Positions 1-12,969 are shown, numbered from the stretch's first letter. The stretch: DNA of 64,000 nt from Epinephelus fuscoguttatus (GCF_011397635.1 NC_064767.1:15849537-15913536), one strand, 5' to 3'. The notes: generated from the sequence alone by a model not told the origin. A program made the numbers and translations.

Positions 1-761
1 GAGCACCTTCAATTAAAAACCACAATAACAACTCCTGAGGAAAACAACAAGACAGCTATGCATGCGTTACATTAATGCATGTATCTCTCACACTCACACA
101 CAGCTGTGGAGGAGTTTGACAGTACACCAGATGCCTGTGTGGTGCATGTATTCAGCTGCCCCCACCCTAACCCCCGAGGACATCCCCTTGCCTCCCATTA
201 CACACACTCACTCTCTACTTTACATACCACCGCTCCCCCAGCCAATCACCCAGAGCAAAACAACCAGACCGACCAGTCGCAGCGTCGGGATTGTAATAAT
301 AACCAGTGACTGACAGACAGCTTTTCAATGGGCTTTGGTAGCATTCCAGGTGAGGCTGAACAAATATTTCTTCCTCATGTCAAAGCCACATGCGAGCTCG
401 TGGAAAAAATGTAAAAACACTTGACAGTTATATTCACAGAAAAACAACCAGGTGTACAGGCTGTACTTTAAACACATTTTCTCTTACATAATTAAAACCC
501 ACTCATTTTTACACTTATTTGAAATGTGCTGATGAATCATGACTTGATCAGAATGAATGAGCAAACAAAAAAAATCTAATAAAAACACGCCTTCAGCCAC
601 TTTCTAATGGGTTCATCAACCTCACCCATTAATCTCACCTCACCCAACAACCTCTTACCTCCCATACAAACACATAAAACACCTTTTTTGCTGAGCCGAA
701 GCAACAACTGAGCAAAAAGCGAGCGTGCCGAGACAAAGAAAGCTCTTCCAATCTCTCATAC
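1..761. other. non-coding, no feature recognised
   Basis: AT-rich sequence with short open frames only. If the exon at 762-830 is real, this is its first intron. No exon with paired splice sites and no repeat family is recognised. Confidence 0.4.
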
Positions 762-830
762 CTTTTTGCCTTTCTTCTTGCGATGGGCTGCTTTCCCGCC
801 ACCTGCTTTCTCCTTAGCTTCCTCACTCAT
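762..830 (-). CDS. possible first coding exon of an unidentified gene (off left edge)
   Basis: On the minus strand an ATG at 830-828 opens 23 codons (MSEEAKEKAGGGKAAHRKKK then GKK) ending exactly at a good GTATGA donor at 761. The upstream side (minus strand from 831 rightwards) is purine/pyrimidine-skewed and could be a 5' UTR. The remaining exons would lie beyond the left edge. The composition recalls lysine-rich N-termini such as type I neuregulins, but I do not recognise a specific gene. It could be chance. Confidence 0.3.
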
Positions 831-2470
831 GTTCAGAGATCTCCCCCTGTTCCTTCTCCTCTCCTCACTTTTTTTTTTTTTTAATCCAGCATGTAGGAGC
901 TTGTGGAGCGGAGCGGCGAGCAGCTGCTGTCTTCACTGGTGAAACGTTGCCACAGAAATGTCCATTTAGAAGCAGTGAAGGAAGGATTGTTCCATGCAGA
1001 GTGGGAGTGCGCGTGAAGAGAGGAGAGACTGGGAGGACTGTGCTGATGCTCTCACCCTCCTCCTCCTTCCTCCTCTCCTCTTCCTCTCCACGCTCACAGA
1101 CACACACCACTCGCACACACTTACAAGCACGCTCGCCGAGGTCCACTCCCACTTGCTGCCGTTCGCCGTGCGCAATTGGCGACTCTCTCCAGCGCACTCA
1201 GAGGCAGGGTGTGGAGGCAGGAGGAGAGTGGAGAGAGATAGAGGCGGAGGAGGAAGATGAGGAGGAGGATGTGTGTGATGAAGGAGGGAAGGAAAGAAGA
1301 AAGAATAGAGAGAGGTAGACTGAAGGAGTGTATTCCTGGCTGGATGTGGTGCTGCCTACCTGAAGCTGAAGACTGGAGACACTCTCCCAAAAAAGATGGA
1401 GACAAAGAAGAAAATGAAAAGAAGAAGAAGATGCAAACAAAGAAAAGACAGAGTGAGAAAAGACAGACAGAAAAGAGTATGAAATGGTGTTACTGTTAGT
1501 GAAAGAGAAGAGGGGGGTGTGATCCTCTCAGTCTCTTGACTCTGCCGGCTGGATGATTCCTGCTCCCTGCTCAGACGTTGTGATATGAAATGAGACTCTC
1601 CAGCAGAGAGAGAGGGAGGATCATTAACACGATGCATCAGGTCCTTCCAGAAAAGGAAGTCTCCCCACTAGCCTCTGCCAGCAGGATCAGCTTACTGGAA
1701 ACTGGAACAGAACTGCGCCCGGCACTGGCTGGCTGACTGGGTTGACTGAAGTGTGTGTGTAAAAGTGTGTGTGTGACAGGCAGGCCTAGGGTAAAGAATA
1801 AAAGGAGACAGGAGGTTTATAATACCCAAACAATCACCAACCATTAAAATGTTCGTGTGGTGACTCAACGGACAGAGAGAGACTTCAAAAAGACAGAAAG
1901 GCCACGCCTTCCCGCCTCTAACAAGCTACAGCTCTCCACCAATGAAACACCTAGCTAATGAGGCAGGAGAGCAAGTGGATCAGGGAGAAAGAGGAGAAAA
2001 TGGGAACAAAAAGCCCTGGTTGACACAGGGGGAGAGATCAGAAGGAAGGGTGAGGAGGAGACAGAAGGGAGAGAAAATGACAGTGAGAAGGAGTGAGGTA
2101 GGGAGGGCGAGAACACAATGTGATATCAGTGAAACAGACAAACCAGGGAGGCATGGAGAGGATGAAAGAAACAACAGAAACAAATGAGGAGCAGAGACAG
2201 AGGCAGAGAGAGGCAGGGTTTGTTGTGATTTCCCTCTAAACAACAGGTTCTTTATTCTGGGGGGTATATTGCTGTTAACCATCCCTCCCTCCCTCCTGCT
2301 CCTGACGAGCTGTATGCCATCACCACCATGCTGCTTGATGTCAATTAGGCCCTGGCCTCAGATCAGAGAGATGAAGGCCAGTATCTTTAGAAAAATCAAT
2401 TTTTTCCAATGGGAAGGCATAAGTGGACACAAACAGATGCAAAGATGCATCAGCTTTAAAATGCTCCAAC
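831..2470. other. purine-skewed non-coding stretch
   Basis: Long runs of G/A-rich plus-strand sequence (about 1190-1640 and 1960-2215), with pyrimidine-rich TCCTCC runs at 1050-1095. Open frames here are artefacts of base skew. Could contain the promoter/5' UTR of the putative exon at 762-830; no core promoter motif is secure. Confidence 0.35.
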
Positions 2471-2516
2471 TTAAAGGGGAACTCTGGTATTTGTCAGCCT
2501 ATGTTCCCATGTTTTT

Positions 2517-2692
2517 CAACCAGCTGTGTGTCGTCGCAATGTGTGCAGATGAGCGTTGTTTGACTTCCCCTGGAGATCCTCCGATGGCGGAGGTCCAAGT
2601 GCTGGCAGCGGCAAGGGGCAAAGCCAAACACTGATCATCTGCACACACTGCGATGCCACACAGCTGGTTCAATATCAGCAAAGTTTCCCTTT
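2517..2692. repeat. foldback (hairpin) repeat, copy 1
   Basis: The left arm (CAACCAGCTGTGTGTCG...) and right arm (...CACAGCTGGTTCAATATC) are inverted copies of about 60 bp around a short spacer. The same hairpin, with the same right-hand flank to about 2890, recurs at 31173-31372. The mirrored short frames on both strands come from the palindrome, not from a gene. Confidence 0.7.
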
Positions 2693-3154
2693 ATATTCAT
2701 TGTCTTGTGTGGCGATCAGCAGTGATGTGGTGGTTCACTTTTACACTGTGATCTGTAGCCTATAGTTCGGCTTTAGCTTCTAACTATCTTTGTCTTTTTA
2801 ACCTGTTGTTGCTGCGAGTCAGTTTGACATCCTGGATATATCCTTCAAACACAGACTATAGACCCCTCTGTCTGCTTCTCTCTGGAATCGGGGGCGGGCT
2901 TAGTGAAAGATCAATTGGTCCAGTATTGAGTGTTGCACCCGGCAGTGCGGAATAAGCTACTCTAACTGCATTTACATGCAAAATAATATTCTATATGAAA
3001 ATATTTTGAATTCACTACAGCTCACGTAAACAGCATGTGCGTTTTTTACGGATATACTCAAATATCATCATGCCAACCTTTTCAAGAAAGCAGTTAAAGA
3101 AATTAAAGATATGAGGCTGTGTTCGTACATTTTGATGCAAAAATAGGAAGTTAA

Positions 3155-3340
3155 CTGCTGACTCTAAATTGTCCGTAGGTGTGAATGTGAGTGTGAATGG
3201 TTGTCTGTCTCTGTGTGTCAGCCCTGTGATAGTCTGGTGACCTTTCCAGGGTGTACCCCGCCTCTCACCCAATGTCAGCTGGGATAGGCTCCAGCCCCCT
3301 CACGACCCCTTAGCAGGATAAGTGGTTATGGAAAATGAAT
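3155..3340 (+). repeat. LINE/SINE 3' tail fragment (common fish repeat)
   Basis: Contains GACTCTAAATTGTCCGTAGG, GTCAGCTGGGATAGGCTCCA and a terminal AGGATAAGTGGTTATGGAAA. I recognise this as the 3' tail of a very abundant teleost retroposon family. The 5' tRNA-like half is absent here; a complementary 5' half of the same family lies at 11770-12012. Confidence 0.65.
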
Positions 3341-4218
3341 TCATGAAAACAATAATAAGCAAAATGTCATAAAAGGCTACAGCCATTTCACTTTTCCATA
3401 TTTTGACATGATAAATGACATGTTAGGGCACGTTAATGCCAGGATGCTTGGCTGCAAGTAAACGGGAATATTAGCGGAATATTGATTTTCATTAGCCATG
3501 GAAACAACTAGGTACAAATGTTGTCTTTTTCAGAATAACAGCAAAAAGCTGAAGATTTTGTGCATGTAAGCAGCGTCAGTGTAATTAACTTACTCTGAAA
3601 GTGCTTGTTTTTGCCACTGACAGGCTCAGATTGTAATTCTAAGTGTCTGAAAATGAAATGAAATGTTTTCCATACCTTTCGCTTTTTCCATTCTGTTTAA
3701 TGTCCAAGTCTCGCGAAAGAGAAATTGCAGTCTGACATCACGTGAGAGGTGACTTGTTGCACAAAAAAAATGGTGAAAACAAAAATGAGAGTTGGAGAGA
3801 TGAGTGCCATGATGAGTGTTTGTTATATTAGAGTATAGAGAGTATATCTTATTCTTTACTAAAAGATTTTCAATGACGTGGCTGAATATTTAGCTGATTT
3901 TGATACTGTGAAAATGTCTGTAATATTTCAGAAAAAGGCTTAAGCGAGACTTAGACATAAAACATAATGGAATATTTGAAAGGTATGAAACATTTTTTTA
4001 ATTTCTCTGTAGGGTCCTCTCTGTAATGATATTATGTTATGAGTCACTTCGACACAAAAACATGGGAAAATAGCATCCTGGTTGAAAAATAGTGGACTTC
4101 CCCTTTAAGTAAAAAAACAAATAAACAAACAGTGGCCTTATCCTGAGGCTGTAATGTTGCAACTCTTCAAACACTGAATAATACACACACATTCCTGTGT
4201 GTAAGTGCTGAGCTGTAT

Positions 4219-4221
<3 letters not shown>

Positions 4222-4269
<48 letters not shown>
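4222..4269. repeat. (CA)n microsatellite
   Basis: About 24 uninterrupted CA units. Likely length-polymorphic. Confidence 0.98.
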
Positions 4270-4272
<3 letters not shown>

Positions 4273-5379
4273 TGATAACTATTGATGGTTAGCTACAGCA
4301 AGCATCTGTATCACATCCACCTGCTGTTTATGGCCAACAAATACTGACTGCCAAAACACTCCAGCAGCCACATTCACACCAATAACACATGACAAATTTT
4401 TGCTTCATCTGCAGTTGAAGTACACTTCAAATCCTGCAGCTATTGTGAATGACTTGAACAATGACAACTAGAGCATGACTGACAAATCAGCCAAGCTGTT
4501 GTATCAATCAATAGTAGCACGTTGCAGATATCTTGTTATCAGCATAAATGTAAGCAAGACATTTCAATACAGAAATGCCAAGAATATATCTAATTTAGAA
4601 GCAGGGTCTCTGTTACATAGTCCGTCCAGCAGAGAGCACTGACGAGTTTATTTTTGTTCCTTCAATGACAAAATTTAAGGGATATCCAGTTAATCTCTTA
4701 AAACTGTAAAAGTAGAAGACAGTGTGCAGAAGTTCCTTGTTCTACTATAGTCAGCTCACAGTCTTCTCCGACGCACCTGTTGACCTACAGATGTTCAAGA
4801 GTTCTGCTTTTTGATTCTTAAGGGATTCTCACCGAAAAATATTTCTCACAGTACACACTTGGCTTTAACATGCGGTTTGATGACCTGACCATAAGTGGAC
4901 AGCCAAGATACACTGCAGGTCACACTTGTGTCTATCATGTGTCACTGGCTGACCACTTGTGTTCAGATTCCATTACTGCCTACGCACTACTAGAAGGTCC
5001 ACTAGAAGGTCAAAGGGCCCTGAGCACAGTTGACAGATGACATTGCCATCAGCAGAATCCAGCAAGTCTCCTTCCAGACAGCAAAAGGATGGACGTTCAT
5101 GCAACACTTGCCAACTTGTAGTTAAATCAGCAAGTTATAGACCATTGGTGCACTGTCACTGAAACAACCACCACGTCTTGCATTAGTTACATGTTGCTCA
5201 TCAGGGATGCGTAAGTGTTTATACAAAAGATATGTAGACAAATGCATACCAGATCACCACGGCAAGTGGTTTGAGTGATCAGATCACAATGCGTCCTGGT
5301 GGTCGTTTACACTTGAAATTAGCACTGTGCACTTGTGATCCGATTGCCCAAACCACATTTTAAAACCAGTTCCAGCATG
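4270..5379. other. non-coding, no gene
   Basis: AT-rich DNA without exon-like splice-flanked frames. The last 150 bases look repeat-derived, but no family is assigned. Confidence 0.4.
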
Positions 5380-5570
5380 GTTTGGGTCTATCCCAGTTGG
5401 AAGTACCCAGAAAATCTCTAATGAGAGGCGTCCAGGAGGTATCCTGATCAGATGCCCCAACCATCTCAGCTGGCTCCTTTCAACGTGAAGGAGCAGCAGC
5501 TCTACTCTGATCTCCTTCTGGATGTCCAAGCTCCTCACCCTATCTCCAAGGCTGAGCTCGACCACCCTAC
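5380..5570 (-). pseudogene. LINE reverse-transcriptase ORF, C-terminal relic
   Basis: The minus strand reads LGDRVRSLDIQKEIRVELLL then VERSQLRWLGHLIRIPPGRL, the C-terminal end of a non-LTR retrotransposon polyprotein. Related copies are at 18181-18815 (+) and 21693-21936 (-). 5'-truncated and decayed, as usual for LINEs. Confidence 0.8.
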
Positions 5571-8500
5571 AGAGAATGATTCAGATTCTTAAACTCTCAA
5601 ATACTGATCTCCTCAATCACGTACCAGTTGGACGATGATGACATTATACAGCATTAAGTCAGGAGTGTACATCAAGCAGATTTGGTACGCAATAAAAATT
5701 AAGGGCACTTCGCAAAGGAAATGAACATATTGCTCACCAATAATCTTAGTGATGAACTGGGTACTTTTACTGGTGAACGCCTACACAGCCCATTAACACC
5801 AGTGACAGAGCAGTTTCAAAATCAAATCAAATGAAGGACACGCTCTACTAAAGATTACAGCATGTTACCACACCCCCTTTGTAATGCAACTGGTAAAGGA
5901 TTTACTGGCTGAAATATGAATTAATCCATCCGCTGCTTAAACAGGCGAGATCCACTGAGATGTTTCTCCTTCAACAAAACGCTGGCCGAGAGACACAACC
6001 AGAAACAATGACTGTGATAATGTACTTCTATGTGATGACTGGGTAAATGTTTGTTGGCTTGTCTGGTAGCAAACAGGCAAAATCTCATTAGAGGAGGAAG
6101 ATGGCGGGAGTGTGATGAATTTACTTTAATTTAGTTTGCTTTCCCATCATCCCATTTGTGTACAGAAACACTGATCTGCCTCAGTTACACTCTTTCTGGC
6201 ACATGTGGAAATCTAATGCCTGAATCAAACATGTTGTTGTGGTTATATTTACACTAATTGTACATTTAAATTATGTTTACCATATATGGTAAACAGACCA
6301 CTATACTAAAAGTGAGGAAAATGAGGAAGACAGGAGGGTGAAGAGGTGCCCCGGACCTGTCGATGCTGTAAATTTTACATGTCGCCATTAAAATATTGAA
6401 CAAATTTCTTAAAGTGCAACATATATGCACATTAAATCAAAATATTGCACCAAAGTTGTGAAAGCTATCAATCTACCGACTTTAATATAGGTTTCCTAAC
6501 TCCAACGCTGTGCTCTACCTCAGTGAAAGCTAATAACAGATTACCAGCTATAGCACCAGCTGACATATGATGTTCTCCAGTCGAGACCATCATCCTCCTC
6601 TTTGTCATCTTCTCCTCCCTCCACCTTCCCCCATCTACAACCCAGAGTCCTCAGAGTGAGAGGAGAGAAGGATTACACACTGCTTCACACATTAATCTGC
6701 AGCTTCACTCCATTTTGTGTGACAGAAGGAGAGCACGTACAGTATAGCTGATGGGGATGTGTGCACATGTTTGATTCTGTGGGTGCTTACGGCGAATGCA
6801 TGCCGTGCACATTTGTGTGTGTGTGTGTGTGTGTTTCAGGGTGTGGTTCGTCTGACTTGGTGCCAGCAGTGGTTAGTATTGATTGTGCCAGGAGGAAGCT
6901 CCATCAGCCGGCAGCTTAAGCCTCACACCTCACACCGGGAAACACCACCAAGTCATGCAGAATTTACAACCATCAACATCTGCTTTTCTCTGTTTACGGC
7001 AACATTTTACTGCCTCCATCAAATAAATCTGCTCCATCTCTCATTATAAAGAGATTCTTTTAATATAATCTCATGTTAAAATTAAGTGTTATTGTGCTAT
7101 AATAACAAATGTTAGTCCCTATAACATGATACGATGCTATAAAAAAATGTGTTATCACAAGACAGCACCTTGTTACGAGACCTTGCTTCTCACAAACTGT
7201 TCTGATTCATACAAAACACAGATGATGGCACAATATCTAAAGCTGTATGTGTAACAATATATAGTGTGTATGTTCAGCAGACTGTAGCACATCAGCTATT
7301 TCAATGTTTACTTTTTCAACCCAGTACTTTATTTCTTGCAAAATGTCAGCTATTACATCACCACGTTGTTTATTCTGCATGCTGCATTACCCACTAAATA
7401 CTACCACTTCTTTCAGCTTTATTTATCTTTCAACACACTTGGCTTGGCTTACTTGGTGGCTGTAGCTGTTGACCTGACTTAGAAACATGTGCACACGCTG
7501 TTCCTGCTGTACATTTTAAGAGGGGGAGTTATATTTGGTGGGGATGCTGGATTTCCATATCAAAAGGAGTATTTCTCTCCTTGCACTAATCCGCTAAAGT
7601 AGCAGGGCGTAGCGTCCCCAAATCAGCCGTTCCATCCCGGATAATGCAGCATCAGGGAAGAGAGTTGGAGATGCAGATGGAAATCTGACTGACAGATGAA
7701 GAGGAAGAAAAAGACGAAGACGTACAGTCAAATGTGGCGTCATTTTCCTCCTTCTGCACTATTTCTGCTCTTGTTTGGATAACAAGCAAACACTCTACTG
7801 AAGTGTTTTTATATTTAGCCCACAGTTTTCTCTGCTAAAACACACTAAATGAAAAATGTCTAGCCAGTTAAACAAGCCCCATATCACAGAGATACAGATA
7901 CTGAGCAGTTTACTGTGTAATGTGTGTAGTCTTGCCTGCAGACTGAGTTGGGGAGGTAGGTTATCACTGTAAGGAGACACTCAGTAGGTTATCTCTAAGG
8001 CCATCCGTCACTGTGGTCATCCATGACTGCCAATCCATATTAAAGGGTTTACAGTTACCATGTCATTTTTAATTACATGGAGAAGCTCCAGTGAGCTGCT
8101 GGTAATTACAATCTGAGAAAAACAGCTTGAATATACCAATAATAGTATAGATAGCACTGATAATGATGCCAGTATTATCTAGTATCATAAGGAATATACA
8201 GAATGATGAGTTTAATAAAAATCATCGGAAAATATGCAGGGTTTCACTCACATTCATTTATCTGTGGCAGCCCGCCACGAATAAAACATCTGCTGCCACT
8301 TTATTTTCAGAGTTGGACCTTTCAGTACGTGTTGAAATATTACTATCGTTCGGTTATTCATTGCACCACACTCTCGAAGCACAGAGGTACTCCGGGCACA
8401 AACAGAGCAGCAGAACATCAGGCACAGGGAAAGTGAAACTTAACTGTTCATTGCGCTGGGTCTAAAAGTTTGCGTTCACTCACACACAGCTGCTCCTCTC

Positions 8501-9390
8501 ATCTATCGATCTGATCTGATTCTAACAGCTGCTAAATAAGGTCTGCTGCGCTCATGGAGGGGACACAGACAGATACACAAGGACACACAGGCGAACATAT
8601 AGATTGTAATTCTATGGGGAAACACATATGTGATCATAAATTAGAAGACATTCATGTTGGATGTGAGCATTAAATGATCATCGCTATAACAATCATGACA
8701 GAGGCAGACATGAAGCAACTGCACAGTCTCCAGATCTGTCGTTATACGTGTCTCGTCCTTGTGGCAGTGACCAGACAATGTCGTGGGATCAGACTGTGAA
8801 CTGTAACACATCACTTTCAGACCTCAAAGAGCACAGATGGAAGTGGTCATCACTGATAGTCACAGTTTATAGTCGGGCTGTGCTGAAAGCTTTGAAGCTT
8901 TGAGGCTTCCCTTGTTGCCATGGTGATCAACATCCAAATCAGTATTCCAGTGCTCTAATACTATATATACATATATATATATATATATATACATATATCT
9001 GTGTATAAATAAGAAATAGGTAATTAAAAAGGTAACTTTAATGTAAAAATTATTTAAAATATATAAAATATATTTAAAATAACAAAAAATGTTGTTCAGT
9101 TAAAGAAAAATACATTGTTCTTTATGCATGTTTATTTTGATTTAGAGTAATAGGTCACATGACTTAAGTCTGGTTTTGTATCCAAATGGAAATAAGACAT
9201 TTGTATGATGCATGGCCATTATCTTGGAATGGTGTAGTTACGTACATATAGGTAGGTTAATCCAGATATCTGCGTAAGAGTGCAGATAAATTTTGAGATA
9301 AACCATCGTCATGCTACAGCTGATGGGTTCTGAAATTGCATGCCTCTCCACACGAACTGTTTATCTGCCACTCAAATGTGATTGGTCATT
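5571..9390. other. non-coding, low-complexity patches
   Basis: No exons recognised. Contains a short (TG)n at 6815-6834 and an AT-dinucleotide tract at about 8961-8996. Confidence 0.4.
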
Positions 9391-9553
9391 GGGGTGTCGG
9401 TAACGTAGTGGATAGTACCGGCGTCCCATGTACAGAGGCATTGCCTTGCTGCAGCGGTCGCAGGTTTGAGTCCAGCCTGCGACCCTTTGCTGCGTTTCAG
9501 TCCCCATTCTCTCTCTCTCTCTGTCTCCCCATTTCACACACTGTCCTGTCAAG
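9391..9553 (+). repeat. tRNA-derived SINE, copy 1
   Basis: The 5' part resembles a tRNA with A box (GTAGTGGATAG) and B box (GGTTTGAGTCC), followed by CCCTTTGCTGC and a CT-rich tail ending TGTCCTGTC. It is flanked by near-direct repeats (TGATTGGTCAT at 9380-9390 and TGATTGGTCAA at 9555-9565), consistent with target-site duplication. Not a functional tRNA: arms are not paired. Related copies lie at 22232-22424 and 54976-55182. Confidence 0.75.
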
Positions 9554-9565
9554 TGATTGGTCAAT

Positions 9566-11769
9566 ACTCCTCAGAGAACAAACAGTCTAAAAAAGGACAC
9601 CAGGATGCTTGTGATGCCAACATGCTGAGATTAATTAGCACTAAACATTGAGTACAGCTGAAACTGATAGTAATGCCATTAGCTTTATTGACAAACGGAA
9701 ATGTTTATCCAATGATGGCACCAGTGGCAAAATTAAGGGATCGCCAAAATGATTACAATCTTCTTGAAGAGATCATCTTGAAGAAGTCCATCCAATAGTT
9801 GTTGAGACACCTTAATAAATCACAAAATGTCAACTTCCCAGTGGCACAAGTGGAAAACTCGGTAGATATCTAAAGTCAGTAGGATTCACTGTCTGGAAAC
9901 CATGAAGACACTTCCCTAAAAAAAAAAAAAAATGCTGGTGGCGCTTGAGTTAAAGTCGAGAGATCACGTACATTGCTATGATTCATCCAGTCCTGTGAGC
10001 ATGAATGTATGAGAGATTTCAGTTTGGATCAAAGCAGTGGACCGATCGACAGACAGAGCTATGCCACTAGCATGGCTGAATATATTGAAAGGTACATTGA
10101 TTGTGCAGATTGCATGTGTCCTTCCAAGAATACAATGCAGATTTCACCAGTCCATGTTAACCCAAGAAGCCACACTAACAGAAAATAAAATGGTGGAGGC
10201 TTTGCTAACATACATGTAAATCTGGATTCTTTACCACGACTGTAACACAGACATGTCAGCTACCACACCAGACAGTGACTAAAGCCACCCTACAAGCCTC
10301 TGCAGTGAAGTGTCTTCTCACATCCATCATGCTCAGGATCGAACGCCTCTGATCAATTTGCTGTACACAGAGGCCAGATAGGGCCTGACAGACAGTTCTA
10401 CAGGGGGTTCCTATCTTAGGCTCAAGATGGGCAGGGCTCCACACAAATCAAGCGCCCCCTTCACTAGAAATCAATCATCACATAAGATGAATGTGGCTCC
10501 CTCAATGAAAACAACCCTGCGATGAATCATGCCAAGCTAAGCGTCAATTCAATGACGGCCTTAGTGCACAGAATAACAGCGGATGCAACTTCTGTCTCAC
10601 AATTTGAAATCGACTGGTATGTTTATCTGTGATCAATATTTGCAAGTGAGATCATTATTACCCCAATCAGTTGGCCTATGACAGCAACTCTTGTTTTACT
10701 GCCAAGCCAAGCTCTGCACTATGAAAATATATTTTAACACCTTCCCAAGCAAATGTGTGAAACTGCATTTTCCACTAGAGATCAATAGATTTGGTCAAAG
10801 CGGCACGGATGGACAGATAATTCAACTACGATCGACTGGAGAACTTGGGAAAAGCTTCGACACACCTAAAAGCACATGTGTCTAGTAATTCTATCCTTAT
10901 GAGGACCCTATATTGACTGCAGCCAGGTCCTGAGCCACAAAACTGAGCCCGGATCAAAATGGCCACTCAAATCTGCAAAACTGCCCACATGCCGAATCTG
11001 TAAAAGACAGAAACACAGGGCCACATACTGTTCACACACACCCTCACAGTTCCCTTTTTAACTGCACCCAGCCTTTACAGAGACGAGTGAAAGGCTCATT
11101 TTCAGCTGTGTCCTTTCATGTGTGACAACAATGAGGGTTATATTCAGACCTACTTTCCTCGGTAATCAGGTCAAGTCCGGACAGGTGCTCCCTGACTGAT
11201 AAAGAGTTGTGAGGATGGAGAGCTCCATTTTTTCATTCTAACGTTCAGGGAGTCATTTGTGTTACTGGCCAATATTAACACACACACGAGCGCTACAAGC
11301 GACCTGATTCTGTTCAGCGAGGCTACAACAAACTGAACCTGTTATTTAGCTTTGAACAGTTAGGATTTTTTTAGATTCTGTTGGGAGAGCAGAGGAAAAT
11401 TTAGTACGATTTTTTTTGCCAAATTTAGTCAAACACTAACTTTTTCTTATCTTTTTATTTCTAAGGGCATTAAATAAATTAAGTGAATCTTTTTCAAAAG
11501 ACTGAGCCAACCAGGAAGCAAACATTTACTCTCCTTTGTATTTGCAAAGCTTGTACAAACACTAGAAGTAATAACGTACTTGATGCTGCACAATGAATCT
11601 TAATTTGTTGAAATATTGCACTGAACAAAATACATCCTTCATCCGTGCCTTCCAGAACAATGCACATGAGTATTTTCTGATGTGACACAAGCATCAACAA
11701 AATGACTAGAGCTGCACGATATGCAAAAAATGTTAGACTGAGATGAGTTTGACAGATACTGCAATTGTG
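9566..11769. other. non-coding, no gene
   Basis: Only short chance frames; a 14-bp poly(A) run at about 9918. Nothing else recognised. Confidence 0.4.
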
Positions 11770-12012
11770 ATAAGGGTCAGACAGACAACCATTCACAACT
11801 ACAGCCAATTTAGACTCACCAATGAACCTGCATGTCTTTGGACTGTGGGAGGAAGCCAGAGTATCCGGAGAGAACCTAGCTGACATGAGGAGAACATGCA
11901 AACTCCGCACAGAGGGGCTCCCCCATCCCAGAGTTCAAATCCCCCACCCTGGTTTCGAACTGGGAATCCTCTTGCTGTGAGGTGACAATGATGACCACTA
12001 ACCACCGTGCCG
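11770..12012 (-). repeat. tRNA-like SINE head with LINE-type body
   Basis: Read on the minus strand it starts with a tRNA-like head ACGGTGGTTAGTGGTCATCA, a B-box-like GGTTTGAACTCTG region, and the widespread fish body CAAAGACATGCAGGTTCATT. It complements the 3' tail fragment at 3155-3340. The sequence duplicates part of the head (two GAAC-centred boxes), suggesting internal rearrangement. Confidence 0.65.
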
Positions 12013-12270
12013 TCGATTTCAACAATACTTCAATTAAAAGTGCTGCACTTAGAACATTTGTCTGCGTCTTCCAAAGCTGGTAAAAAAAAATAAATAAAAT
12101 GAAATATAAACCAGTTTTATGATCTGTCAACATTATGGTCAAAGTTTGGTTAGTTTTAGGCACAAAATAAGTTGGTTAGTTTTAGGGAAGGATGATGGCT
12201 TGGGTCAAAATTACTTCTTTGTTAAAGTCAGGGGGCGTCCGCTTTCACAATAACCACAAGGTTAAGATTA

Positions 12271-12555
12271 GGGGTCTCATTTATAAACACTGCATACGCA
12301 CAAAATGAGGCCTGAAAGAGGAGTACACCACTTCCAACGCCAAAGTTGTGATCTATAAAAACAGAAGATGATGGGAAAAACTTTGACCCATGCTTACAAA
12401 CATTTTGGGAACAGGAAAATTGGTGACGCAGATGGTGAGGTGGAAGTCTGACTGTAGAAACTGTCGAATATTTTTAGGGACATGCCATTTATGGCTTTTG
12501 TCACTACATACATTTTTAGTGTGGATCCTATGTATTGTTTTATAAATGAGAGCCC
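12271..12555. mobile_element. MITE with GGGGTCTCATTTATAAA termini
   Basis: Left end GGGGTCTCATTTATAAA at 12271; right end, on the minus strand from 12555, GGGCTCTCATTTATAAA (16 of 17 identical). The 285-bp interior has no coding capacity. A non-autonomous DNA transposon; superfamily not assigned. Confidence 0.7.
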
Positions 12556-12656
12556 AAGTAACAACCACAGCCACTGTTAAAGAAGACAGTGTTGACTGAA
12601 ATGGGAAACAATCGCCATTCGCTTATGTTAAAGTACCACATTTTTTCGGTCCATGT

Positions 12657-12969
12657 CATTGGTCCGACATCCCATTAGTCCAACGGTCCGCGGTGCTGAA
12701 CGGCTCCGGCGTATTTCTGCCTTGATGGTGCGCCGCGACCGGCTCTGGGTCAGCTGGGAAAGGCTTGAGGAGAAGCAGGCTCATGGCTTATGTGTTTGCC
12801 ACTTTCTTTTTCATTTTAACCCACACCATGATCTTTTCCTGACCCTAACCAAGTGGTTTTTGTGCCTAAACCTAACCAGACCTTAACCACAGGGCATCGT
12901 GATGATTTTGGAACAGACTTCGGAACAGTGGGTTTAATATGGTCAGAACAATGGGATGTCGGACCAATG
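12657..12969. mobile_element. MITE with perfect 20-bp inverted ends
   Basis: CATTGGTCCGACATCCCATT at 12657-12676 is repeated inverted and without mismatch at 12950-12969. The interior carries CTAACC-type repeats also seen near 12140-12180 and 63940-63980. Perfect arms suggest a relatively recent insertion. Confidence 0.75.

Larger units (their letters stand above)
2471..4108. mobile_element. TTAA-flanked non-autonomous DNA element with inverted termini
   Basis: The left end at 2471 reads TTAAAGGGGAACTC; the right end, read on the minus strand from 4108, reads TTAAAGGGGAAGTC. Blocks CCCATGTTTTT and TTTTTCAACCAG recur inside both ends in rearranged order. TTAA at both ends suggests piggyBac-type target-site duplication. 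It encloses a foldback (2517-2692) and a SINE/LINE tail (3155-3340). No transposase frame. Confidence 0.6.

Noticed and set aside
2499-2681. Related small proteins encoded at 2499-2681 and 31119-31316
   Set aside because: Similarity comes from the shared hairpin DNA repeat; mirrored frames appear on both strands as expected for a palindrome.
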